The translations under genes were made by a program, and so were the position numbers. The notes beneath the pieces are model-generated. The model was not told the origin of the DNA, searched no databases, and was given only the letters and a program-made list of their open reading frames with translations. From positions 19,145 through 83,144 of the IMG/VR virus record IMGVR_UViG_3300020185_004577: a stretch of 64,000 bases of DNA. The stretch is one strand, 5' to 3'. Position 1 is the first letter of the stretch. The number at the start of each line of letters is the position of its first letter. Below, piece by piece: positions 23,711-33,900 of the stretch. Source of the DNA: a virus.

Positions 23711-25342
23711 CTATATACACTCCATATAATTTTTGCCCGATGAAAAATCAACATCAAAAACCATATCATTATACTTGGATAATATATTTGTTATTTCATC
23801 AATTGAACTCATATCGTCTGGGTGTATGTCCATAACAAAAGAATCATGAACTTGAAACATGAAAGAGGATTTACTATTTTTAAGCCATAATTTTAACTCT
23901 TGAATTTTATCAACAACTATTTCAGTGGCAGTCGATTGAACATAATTATTAAAAGCTGCATAAGACTTATTGGGCTTAATTAAAGTTCCAAAAGGATTTA
24001 TTATATATCCCAACTCTTTATATACACTGTTTATATATTCTGATGTTGTTAATATTGGAGATAAAAATAATTTTATATTATTTAAACACTCATCTACATC
24101 AACACTGTCTATTTGTGATATTATATTTTTAACTAATTTATCTCCTCCACCATAAAGAATGGCATGATTTACATCTTTTGCTACTTTTCTATGAGTTTTG
24201 GTAATTTCCACATCTAAAAACATTGATTTTGCAGCATTATAATGCAAATCAGAATTCATGTTTTTTAATATAAAATCTTCATCTCTAGACAAATACATAG
24301 AAAGCCTAGTTTCAAAAGACTTATAATCAAAAACTATAATAGTACCATTTTCATATCTAGATATTATTTGATTTCTTATAACACTATCTTTGGGTAGCAT
24401 TTGTGGATTAAAAGAATCAACACAATTTATCCTACCCGTTATAGTTCTTTTGTCAGAATACCTAAGCATTAAATATTTTTTGCCGTTTTCCCAAGTGCTT
24501 CTAACACCATTTGGAACCTTAAAGTTAGGCTCAAAATATATTTTATTAGTAGATAACCATGAAGTTATTTTATCTTTTACGGTCTGTCTCATGCAAGAGT
24601 TTAACTCATCTTTTGTAACCTCGTGATTATCTCTTATTATTTTCATTAAAATAGGTATATTTCTATACATGTTTCTTCCTAAAAACATTCTATTAAAATC
24701 TTTTGGCTCTATATAGTGTGAGTATTTAGACCAGAATATATTTTCTGTTGTCATAACATCTCTTATTTGGTCTATATAAACGTATTTAACAGAATTTTGA
24801 TAACTAAATAACGTACATTCAATTTTATTAATAAGTCCTGTTAATATTTTTCTAGAATCTTTACCCACATATTCTAAACTAGGTATACTTATAGTATAAG
24901 TATCTGATTCATTTTGAATATAGCACACATTTTTGTGAAAATATATAAAAGACCTTGAATTTTTATTTATATTTTTCAATAGAAAATCTCTTAACTCACC
25001 ATCTACTATAGCATCATATGAAATGGGTTTTTTGTGAAAAAATTTTTTTATAGAATACTCTAAAAAAGACTTTATATCAGACTTGTTCTTTTCTTCTTTT
25101 TCAGTTAAACTAAAAGTCCAAAACAAATTATCGCTTATTTTACTAGACAAAATAGACTGTTCTGGGTACATTTCTTTAACTTTATTCCATCCTAAAATTA
25201 AAGTTGGGACTACCGTCTCCAAATTGATATCTATATTATCTATTATATCTAAGGCAAAATCTCCATAATGAGCATTTATATAATCCAAATCATCTGATGA
25301 ATAAGGGAATATTTTACAAATCTTTATCAAATTATGAAGCAT
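23711..25342 (-). CDS. DNA polymerase, family A (PolA-like), polymerase domain
   Basis: This 543-residue protein has the three family A palm/fingers motifs: motif A FDYKSFETRLSMYLS near residue 340, motif B RKVAKDVNHAILYGGG near 390, and motif C QVHDSFVMDI near 497. TITGRINCVDSFNPQ precedes motif A as in Pol I. Motif B is slightly unusual (NHAILYGGG instead of NFGIIYG). The N-terminal 250 residues do not show Pol I 3'-5' exonuclease motifs, and no 5' nuclease is attached. Because the phage also encodes a DnaE-type polymerase, the roles must be divided; this one might be the repair/lagging-strand enzyme or the main replicase. A TACATTTG box (25354-25347) sits immediately before the ATG. Confidence 0.92.
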   Translation of the reverse strand: MLHNLIKICKIFPYSSDDLDYINAHYGDFALDIIDNIDINLETVVPTLILGWNKVKEMYPEQSILSSKISDNLFWTFSLTEKEEKNKSDIKSFLEYSIKKFFHKKPISYDAIVDGELRDFLLKNINKNSRSFIYFHKNVCYIQNESDTYTISIPSLEYVGKDSRKILTGLINKIECTLFSYQNSVKYVYIDQIRDVMTTENIFWSKYSHYIEPKDFNRMFLGRNMYRNIPILMKIIRDNHEVTKDELNSCMRQTVKDKITSWLSTNKIYFEPNFKVPNGVRSTWENGKKYLMLRYSDKRTITGRINCVDSFNPQMLPKDSVIRNQIISRYENGTIIVFDYKSFETRLSMYLSRDEDFILKNMNSDLHYNAAKSMFLDVEITKTHRKVAKDVNHAILYGGGDKLVKNIISQIDSVDVDECLNNIKLFLSPILTTSEYINSVYKELGYIINPFGTLIKPNKSYAAFNNYVQSTATEIVVDKIQELKLWLKNSKSSFMFQVHDSFVMDIHPDDMSSIDEITNILSKYNDMVFDVDFSSGKNYMECI

Positions 25343-25480
25343 GTGACAAATGTATAAATTATTTGTAATATAAAAAATTATAAACTTATGGTTTTATGTC
25401 TATTCTATTAAAAAAACATTTTTAATAAGTATTTTATTGACTTATGCCTCTTACTTGTTGTCAGATATATAACTACGAAT

Positions 25481-28400
25481 TTAACCTTTTTCCTTAAGTA
25501 TAGTCACTCCTTGTCCTTCAAAGTTTTTGTTAATATATTCAACAAATGCTGGAGCTCTTCCTTGAGCTCTTCTCATTCCTCCTAGTTTGTCATTAGGACT
25601 CAACTTCTTTTTTACTGCAGCAACTGTTTTGCCTGGCCCTGTGTTCAAATGATAATAAAAGAATACTGCGTTTTTTAAATCTGGGAATGTTACACCATTG
25701 TCGGGACATCCATAACCCTCCTGCCTTGTGGTATACCCAGTTTTTTTTGTTCCAAATCTTGATGTCCTTCTTCTGCCATTAAAAAAACCAACTAAAGCAG
25801 CTGTCGCTACATCTTCTTCTAACAATCTTTCAGGATACCTTATAAGGTCAACTCCTGAGTTTTTGGCAGCCTTTTCATATCCAGATTTAAACGTGATTTG
25901 ATTGTATCCTCTTCCTCTATATTTCCAACCATCACCTTTACGTGTGTTCCCATAACCATTTGTTCTTATACCTACTGGCTTTTGTGTATAAACAATATTT
26001 GCAATTTTTTCTTGATATTTGTCTGAATCAGCCTTTTTTGTTTTTGGATTAACAAAACCACCTTTTACAGGGTCGTTCTTTTTAAAATAACTCCAAACTT
26101 CTGGCAGTCTACTGGCGCTGTAAAGAAACCCTTCTGACTTTAAATCGAAACTACTTTCTTTGCTACATATAGATAATACCGATGCGATAGCAAAATTACT
26201 CGTAATACCTTCTTCTACGCATTTTTTTATAATTTTATCTATTCTTCTCTTTTTGGTGCTGCTTCTTAAGTATGATGCAACAGTTTTAGAGCCTTTATCA
26301 GTACCAGTGACTGCGTAGTCTCCACCAGTTCCGCCGCCACCACCAGCACCTCCACCATCACTAGCGGGGTCTTCTGAATTAAGCTTCTCTTGTAACTCCT
26401 TGTCTTCTGCAGCTGAACTTGTTGACGCTTTTTCTAAAGGAGCTTCTTTAGCTATTCCTGCAGCATCCTCAAAGTCTTGAAGAGTTATTGGTAGAACTCC
26501 ACCATAACTATTTCCTCCATATCTCATTTTTATTCCCGACAAATCTGTAGTCATATCGTTGGGAGTTATTTTGTGATTCACTTTAATAATTTGATATAGA
26601 CCAGTAAAAATAGTGTGATTTTCTAAAAAGAAAAACTGAAGAGGTGATATTTGGGAATTTCCAATAGTTTCAACCCCAGCCTTGTAACTTCTTCCCTCAA
26701 AAACAGAAAGTAAACTACAGTCAGTGGTTACGGTTTTATTTTTGTTATCGTTATCTACAATTGCTTGTAAATTAACTATACTTTCAGCTGTAACCTTATT
26801 TTCATCAGTGCTAACTTGTACATTTTTAATAATTTTATTTGTAGGGTCTCCAAATGCTATTGGGAAAGCTTCAACTTCAAAGGTTCTTAAATCTTTTACA
26901 GCAGACTGCTTTTTTTCCGTATCATTACCCACTAAAGTTCTACTTTCTGGTGTTGGTTGGAACATAACTTGGAAAAAGTTACCTATTCTTGGACCCATCA
27001 TTTCATGGGGTCTAAAAATGTCAGTCACTTTATCGTATCTTGCATTTCCACATATAGGGAAAAACATAAAGTTATTTTTGGTACACAATTGCTGAAACAT
27101 ATTTAATGTGGTAGTATTTGCTTTTGCCGCATAAAGTGGAGCTAAACTAATTAATGCATCTTTCACTTTAACATCACTAGCCCCAATAGCCTGAAGAGGA
27201 TAGTCATACCTAAAACCTCCACCAAGAACACTTCCATTATTCCTTTCTCTAGAAGAGGGGGTTTTAGCGGGGGGAACTTCGCTTCCATAAACTTTCTGCA
27301 TTTCTATTGCTACATTCGGAGTTAGCGTTGCTGGTTCTCCTACTTGATTTATTCTACTTCCATCACTTTTTCCTCCCAATATTTGCCACTGATGAAAAAG
27401 TGTGTGCATTTGTTTATATATCAAATCTTCATGCTCTCCAGCTTTGCCTAATATTTGTCCAAAAACTTTATCTACTTCATCTTGTATTTTTTGTATTTTA
27501 GGCAACAATCCCAAAGCTAACTTTCTCAAAAAGACTAAAGCCATCTGAGAATAATCACCCTCATCGTTGAATGCACTAATTGGATTGTTTTTATTTCGAG
27601 TAGAGCCAACTGGTGCTCTGTTTTCTTTTGCATTCAAACCTCCCGCAATTGGAGTAAATGATTGACTTGTTTCATCCCTTGATGGATATTGAGCATATGG
27701 AGCTATAATTACTGGTGTCTGTTCGACATTAATAAAGTTGCCTTGTGCTCCACCGTCTGAACTTGATTCACCATGTGTTGGTCCAAAATATTGTCGCCAA
27801 CTAAAAGTATCAGGCCTAAAATATTCGGGTACTGAGCTTCTAGTGTCTACACTACTTGCCTTTTTGTAATTATATAATGAAAAGCCAACACCGTTACCTC
27901 CATACTTTGACGAATCACCAAAACCAAAAAGAATGTCTCCTCCACCAGTGTATCCTGCCAATCTTTTGTTAAAAAAAAGAAGAAATTGATTTGTTACTTT
28001 GGCTCCATCTGGCTCTTGTTCGTCTTCTGGCACTCGTGTTGAATCTAAAGTTATTACTTTGGCCACCTCATCTTCTACAGCTTCATTATCCTTTTGTTCA
28101 TCTTCTTCTTCATCGCCTGTTGCTGTTGGCACAAGCCCCGGATTTTCTAATGCGCCACCAACTCTTGAAACATCTCCAGAATCACTAAAAACAACATATT
28201 CTGTATAATTACCTTCCTCTCGAGAGCCGAAACCTGGGGTTCCTCCATATCCAGTATGAGCAAACACAACGCCACCCATTCCTACCCACGAACCTAAGCT
28301 GGTCTTAAAATCCATACCATTACCCCAAGTAGGAGATACAGTTGTACCTTTTTTACCAAGATTTTTTTGTTTTGTAGTTTGTCCAAAAAATGCTTTTTCA

Positions 28401-30502
28401 CTGCCAATTAAATTTGCAAAAACTTCCTCAAATGTATACATTATCACACCTGCATTTTTCAATTCTGTACCAAGAGCGTTGGTTCTATTCATTACATTAT
28501 TTTTATTATCATAGAATGAACCTAATTTACTTTTCATAGAAGAATATGTAATCATTCTTACATCTGGAAAACCGTCTCTTAAAAAATTTACAATTCTTTT
28601 ACCTTGAGCCGTTGTGGTCAAAGCAGCTAATCCTGGGTTAATTACAATGCCTCGCCTCATAACTCCACCAGAGCCAAAATTCCACATGCGAACAGAATCA
28701 AGGTCAGCGTCTGGCCTTTGTATCCAAGCTCTTATTGCGATGCAAAATTCTTTTAACTTCTGCAAGCCTTCAGTGTCTAATTGAGCTAGAACAACGTCTG
28801 TAATGTTAGCCAAATCTGAACTCGCCAAACTTCTTATTTTATCATAATCTTGATTTTTCTTATAATCTCCAGTATAAAACCTAGTATTACCATTTGGCTC
28901 TAAATTACCAGGTAATGCAGGATTAAAGCTTTGAGTTAAAAAACCAGCTATACCCGCTCTTTTAACCATTATAGACGCTATCATAGACCAATCATTCTGT
29001 CCCAAATAAGGATTGTCAGCGCCTATTTCCATATTATTTATAATATGTTTTATAGTTTTGTCACCACCCTCAGCAGCTTCTTTTTGCAAAGCCCTATTTT
29101 CTGCAATACCAAAACTTATAGCTGTAATAAAATCATTAACAAACTTTTTTTCAAAATTTTCAGTACCCAAGCCTTTTGCTGGTATTTGGTTTCCCAAATC
29201 TTTTTTTCCATCTTTTGACTTATCAAATATCATAGGATAATATCTTCCTATGGTTTTATTTTCTTCTGCCTTATTTCTCTCTTCAACGTTATTAAGGTAA
29301 CCTTGCTCTCCTGCATCTATTATGTACCCCATTATATAGGCAGTGTCTCTAGCGATTCTGCTAAACACTTCAGAAATAGTCAACTTTTGCAACTCGCTTC
29401 TATTTTCTTTATAAAGATTAGCCTTTATTGCATTCTCTATTATTTCTAAATTCGAATCTATTATAGGATTAAGCTTTTTAGCTCCTGTTTTTAATTTTTC
29501 TATATCAGTATTACTTACATTACCTCCAAACTTTGGCAGCTTGATATTAGAAGCTCCTGGAGTTGAGGAAATTTTAACTTTCCAATTTTCTATATTACGT
29601 AAACTAGGACTTAAATTTTTCAATGCAGGGATTAATATTTCATCATCTTCCGTGTAAGCATTATCTTTAGGTTTAGTAATTTTTATAGGTACAAAATCAG
29701 GTATTTCACCTCTACCAGGTATTTTACTTGATATTATATTTTCTCCTCCATCTTCATTAAATGTTAATTCTCCACTTACAACGCCTTGTATTGGGTCTCT
29801 TTTGGCTAGTTGTAATTTGGCAACTATTTCATCGTACTCTTTAGTTAAATTTGCAGTCTCAACCTCTATCGTCTTACCAATGTACATCAAATCAATAATA
29901 CTTTCTGTTGCTTCTATATAAGTTTTACTATCTTTTCCTATGTTAGTGTCTAACCTATCGGCTCTCAATTTTTTAGCAGCATACAAATATAAAAACGGTA
30001 TATCTGCAAACATACCCCATTGATTAGGCACAAAAGTTGCCTTTATAGTATAACTTCCATCATCAGAATTGTATTGAGTAGATGTGGTTTTCATATTTAG
30101 CAACCATGTAACAGGAGCTCCTAAATATCCTTTAAATGTAAATACAAACTTAGGTGGAGGCCACTGAAAAAGAGCAGCATAATTAACTCCATCAGCATCG
30201 ACATCATACGTTTCTCCAAAAACTGTTTTTCCAAACAAGTCTTTAAACTCTATTTCCACAATAGGCTGAAGAGATGTATTTGTTTCAATTTTTACGTTAG
30301 TAATTCCAAAACCTATCTGCCTTCTAAAAAAACCAGTTTTAAAAGTGGGTAATCCTGTAAAGTCTTCAACTTGACTTATAAACCCAGTGTCTGGGTCTGT
30401 TACTACAGCACCTTCATTGCTTATAGTTGTCAGTCTAACATCTAAATATAAATCTCTCTCATCAAACTGTAAATCAGCTATATTTTCTGGGATTACTGGC
30501 AT
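25481..30502 (-). CDS. Giant baseplate hub / tail lysin with C-terminal GH19-type lysozyme
   Basis: This 1673-residue protein lies in the tail gene block. The N-terminal region (about 1-250) is beta-rich and starts with a segment naming itself only by position; the central region is long and structurally mixed. A flexible Gly/Ser/Asp linker lies near residue 1385 (GGGAGGGGGTGGD). The last 260 residues form a glycoside hydrolase 19/lysozyme-like domain: CSKESSF near 1449 holds the likely catalytic Glu, KYRGRGYNQITFKSGYEKA is the family's signature, and FFNGRRR and VAAVKKKLSP follow. In T4 the hub protein gp5 also contains a lysozyme that opens the cell wall for the tail tube; this protein would do the same. 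Such a large hub with the lysin at its extreme C-terminus is distinctive. Confidence 0.85.
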   Translation of the reverse strand: MPVIPENIADLQFDERDLYLDVRLTTISNEGAVVTDPDTGFISQVEDFTGLPTFKTGFFRRQIGFGITNVKIETNTSLQPIVEIEFKDLFGKTVFGETYDVDADGVNYAALFQWPPPKFVFTFKGYLGAPVTWLLNMKTTSTQYNSDDGSYTIKATFVPNQWGMFADIPFLYLYAAKKLRADRLDTNIGKDSKTYIEATESIIDLMYIGKTIEVETANLTKEYDEIVAKLQLAKRDPIQGVVSGELTFNEDGGENIISSKIPGRGEIPDFVPIKITKPKDNAYTEDDEILIPALKNLSPSLRNIENWKVKISSTPGASNIKLPKFGGNVSNTDIEKLKTGAKKLNPIIDSNLEIIENAIKANLYKENRSELQKLTISEVFSRIARDTAYIMGYIIDAGEQGYLNNVEERNKAEENKTIGRYYPMIFDKSKDGKKDLGNQIPAKGLGTENFEKKFVNDFITAISFGIAENRALQKEAAEGGDKTIKHIINNMEIGADNPYLGQNDWSMIASIMVKRAGIAGFLTQSFNPALPGNLEPNGNTRFYTGDYKKNQDYDKIRSLASSDLANITDVVLAQLDTEGLQKLKEFCIAIRAWIQRPDADLDSVRMWNFGSGGVMRRGIVINPGLAALTTTAQGKRIVNFLRDGFPDVRMITYSSMKSKLGSFYDNKNNVMNRTNALGTELKNAGVIMYTFEEVFANLIGSEKAFFGQTTKQKNLGKKGTTVSPTWGNGMDFKTSLGSWVGMGGVVFAHTGYGGTPGFGSREEGNYTEYVVFSDSGDVSRVGGALENPGLVPTATGDEEEDEQKDNEAVEDEVAKVITLDSTRVPEDEQEPDGAKVTNQFLLFFNKRLAGYTGGGDILFGFGDSSKYGGNGVGFSLYNYKKASSVDTRSSVPEYFRPDTFSWRQYFGPTHGESSSDGGAQGNFINVEQTPVIIAPYAQYPSRDETSQSFTPIAGGLNAKENRAPVGSTRNKNNPISAFNDEGDYSQMALVFLRKLALGLLPKIQKIQDEVDKVFGQILGKAGEHEDLIYKQMHTLFHQWQILGGKSDGSRINQVGEPATLTPNVAIEMQKVYGSEVPPAKTPSSRERNNGSVLGGGFRYDYPLQAIGASDVKVKDALISLAPLYAAKANTTTLNMFQQLCTKNNFMFFPICGNARYDKVTDIFRPHEMMGPRIGNFFQVMFQPTPESRTLVGNDTEKKQSAVKDLRTFEVEAFPIAFGDPTNKIIKNVQVSTDENKVTAESIVNLQAIVDNDNKNKTVTTDCSLLSVFEGRSYKAGVETIGNSQISPLQFFFLENHTIFTGLYQIIKVNHKITPNDMTTDLSGIKMRYGGNSYGGVLPITLQDFEDAAGIAKEAPLEKASTSSAAEDKELQEKLNSEDPASDGGGAGGGGGTGGDYAVTGTDKGSKTVASYLRSSTKKRRIDKIIKKCVEEGITSNFAIASVLSICSKESSFDLKSEGFLYSASRLPEVWSYFKKNDPVKGGFVNPKTKKADSDKYQEKIANIVYTQKPVGIRTNGYGNTRKGDGWKYRGRGYNQITFKSGYEKAAKNSGVDLIRYPERLLEEDVATAALVGFFNGRRRTSRFGTKKTGYTTRQEGYGCPDNGVTFPDLKNAVFFYYHLNTGPGKTVAAVKKKLSPNDKLGGMRRAQGRAPAFVEYINKNFEGQGVTILKEKG

Positions 30503-30511
30503 TTTCTGTAT

Positions 30512-30823
30512 TTAGTTTATTGATTTTTTTCTTAACAACTTACCCTCCACTTCGGTCAAAACTTCTCTTAAAGGCAGTGGGATTCGAATCACAGCTTCCT
30601 TAGGAATGTCAAATTCCATATAGTACTCTGGGTTTGCCATCAAAATAAGCCATCCGTAAGTATCATCTTCGTAAACTTCTGCAGATATTCTGTCTAATCT
30701 AGTTTTATCAGAATTATAAACCCTAAAAACATCAGTATCTCTTTCATTTATTTTTATAGGAGGCATTATCTCTGTGCCTTTTGCGTTTTTTGTCCTTAAC
30801 AACTTATATCTATCTCTTCCCAT
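30512..30823 (-). CDS. Baseplate wedge / LysM-like protein (T4 gp53-like)
   Basis: This 103-residue protein has a LysM-like pattern: TRLDRISAEVYEDDTYGWLI, then MANPEYYMEFDIPKEAVIRI and a closing IPLP. Small proteins with this pattern act as tail-tube/baseplate adaptors in myoviruses (T4 gp53, Mu gpX). It sits between the giant hub and the repeat protein, 9 bases before the hub gene, in the order expected for a baseplate block. A TATTTATT box is 21 bases before the ATG. Confidence 0.75.
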   Translation of the reverse strand: MGRDRYKLLRTKNAKGTEIMPPIKINERDTDVFRVYNSDKTRLDRISAEVYEDDTYGWLILMANPEYYMEFDIPKEAVIRIPLPLREVLTEVEGKLLRKKSIN

Positions 30824-30906
30824 TATTGTTTAATATATACTATCAATAAATATTATTAGTTATTTTTTATACAAAATAAAACAAAAAAATAAAATGTAAA
30901 CAGAAG

Positions 30907-33900
30907 TTACTTACTAACTCTTCTACTGAAATATCCTCCCACATCTGTAGATAGTGGTGGGTCTTCTCCTGCTTCTCCGCCATAAGCTCCAATTATATTA
31001 AAGGTTAACGTAACTTTGCACCACATCGGCTGAACTTTTCCACCGTCAAATGTCCATGGAGAGCTTGCATAATCGTATGCAACACTACTAACTAATATAT
31101 CATGGTCTAGCCAATCACCCAAAGTTAAATGACATACTGGCGGTCTTGAAAAAGAGAATCCAGACTGTTGTCTATCAGATAGTCTATTTCTTGCTGGTCT
31201 TGTCATTTTTGAAATAAATTCCATTCTCTTTAAGAAATCAACCTTACTACCAGAAAAATATGATGGCTGAAAAATGCTTCTCTTTTTCATTTCAGCAAGC
31301 TTGTCCATAGTGTTTTCCACAGAGCTTTCTACATAATTTTCTTCTTTTTTTGTAGTTGAAAAAGTATCAAAAAGTTTATATATATTTGTGCCTCCTGCAC
31401 TTTCTCTAAACCTCTGATTTCTTTGTGCTGCTAAATTAGCAGATTCAGCAGCTGCATCTGCCGCTTCATCCAATTCTGCAGCTTGCTCATTTAGTTCCCT
31501 ATTTTGTTCTGCTTGAAACTTTCTTCTTTCAAAGTAAGAAGCAGACTCTGGTGTAAATGGCTTCGTCCCAGGCTTTAATCTTGGTAATCTTTTTCTGTTA
31601 TTTAAGGCAGCGTTGGCTTCAGCTCTTAACTCATCTGCTTCAGCACTGTCTTGAGTTCTTATTGATGAAAATTTATTGCCAAACGATTCAGTAATCTTAC
31701 TAACTTGACCAGTTGTCTCATCGAATTTGTATCCAATATCTACCCTTTGTGCGAAATCAGTTAAAACCCAAAAAGAAACACTTCCATCCCTAGAAGAAGA
31801 GCCATATGTATATATTGGTTCTGGTCTACCTAAAAAAGAAGTAGAGTTCCATGTTGCACTGTCTCCATGGTTAAACGACTCTATATATGCAGGAAATGAC
31901 ATTGCAGAACCTTCTATTGCGGGTATTGAATAATTAGTCAAAACAAACCTTAACGTTTCGGCACCCTCTGGTGCATATGGGTTTTTAATGCTATATCTAT
32001 TATAAGATTTTTTGTAACTTCCATCTTTTTTTTTGCCTAAAACAAAAACGCTAGAAGAATTCTCAGTTCCTTGTACGTTGAAATTTTTAGCAAAAGAAAT
32101 TTTATCTTCATCAGTATTTGCAATGGTATCTATAACATGCCTAACTCCCCTTCTTCTACTTCCTCCTTTGTCAAAATCTTGTTCTATTGCATCTGAAGTG
32201 TCTGTTTGAGACACCATATTTAAGCCTGTAATTTCACCTTCAGAATCATCTAAGTTAGATGGGTTCAATGGTTTTAGTATTTTTTCGGCAGAATCAGCTA
32301 AGTAAGTTCCACCATTTTCTGAAATAACTTCTGCAGGCGTAGTGTTAGTCCTTTGTTGCAATCTTTTATTTATCCCAGTCTTGCTCAACAACTCTTGAAA
32401 ACCAGCTGAACCAAAGTTTCTCAACCCTTCTATTGCACTCTGTACTCCTTTGTCATATGTTTCACCAGGCTTACTTTGAAAAGTGTTTTGTTGTATATTG
32501 TGTAAAGAAATTAGATTAGTAACAAATCCCACACTAGATGGTGAAGAATAAAACCCTAAACCATCATCAACTCTAGATGTGTCATCAATGAGAGATGTTC
32601 CATAAGTTCCAATAATGTTTTCGCCTCCTTCTATCGTATTTAAACTATTAATAGAATTTCTTTTAGTTAAATATTCTCTACCTCCTGGACTGAGTTGATT
32701 CGATGATGTTTCATCTAAAAAATCTATAGACTCTTCATCGTCAAAAACAGATTTAATGTTTTCTTTATCACCATTTAAAAGATTTTGAGTAGCCCTAAAT
32801 ATGGCTCCTGAAATTTCCAATCTAGAAACTCCAACAAAGGTACTAGTACCCTCTAGTATTATATTTGCTCCTAAATTGAATCTACTAGGATTTTTTGCTA
32901 GTTGGTCATTTCTAAAAACTTTAGAAACTTGATTTATATCTTTAGTGTTAGAAACATTTGAAGATGTCTGGTCTTCCCTTTCTGGTTTGGCGATTACTAA
33001 TAAGTTAGTATCATTTTCTACATTGTTACTTGTGTTATTTGCCCGAAACCCTATAGAGTTGTCGCCCAAATCTTCAGGCTGAGTTATGTTACTGTATAAG
33101 TTGTTTAATCTATCTCCAGAAGAATCTTCCTCCAAATTACTATCGTTAGGTAAGTTGGCAGCTAAACTAGTTGACAAATACTGAAAACTGTCGCCAATTA
33201 ATTCAGAATTTGAGGGAACATTTGGCACTAAATTATTATCTCTAAACGCTTCTGAATCTTCCTCCAAACTTGAGTCTATTGGAGAATTAGAAGAAATGTC
33301 ATCATTTCTGAATGGAATAGAATCTTCAAATAGATTAGTATCATTTTTTTTATTTGACGAAAGGTCTTGTTGTCTAAACTCTTCAGATTCACTTTCTAAG
33401 TCAGTTTTTCTCAAATTATTATTTGACAAATCATCTTCTCTATAAGGAAAACTATCCGACTCCAAGTCACTTTTTGTAGGCGTATTGTACGAAAGGTCGT
33501 CACTTCTGTAAACGCTAGAATCAAAATCTAAATTTGAAGAAATTTTCTTATTTGCAGAAAGGTCTTGCTCTCTAAATTCTTGAGAATCATTTTTAAGATT
33601 ATTACTATTTGAAACATTACTTTGCAAATCTTCTTGCCTAAACGGTTTTGAAGTATCTTCTAAACTTGAAGTTTTTGATTCGTTTCTGGATGTGGTGTCA
33701 CTTCTAAAATTCTCTGAAACTTTTTCTAAATCGGTGTTTACAATTTTGTTTTTTGAAGTTACAGAATCTCTATATTGTGAAGATTCCACATCTAAATTCG
33801 TTTTATTTTCAGAATTTTTACTTAAAACATTAGCTCTTAACTCCTCTGAATCACTCAATAAATTACTATTTTTTGTAGTATTTTTAGTTAAAGTATCTTC

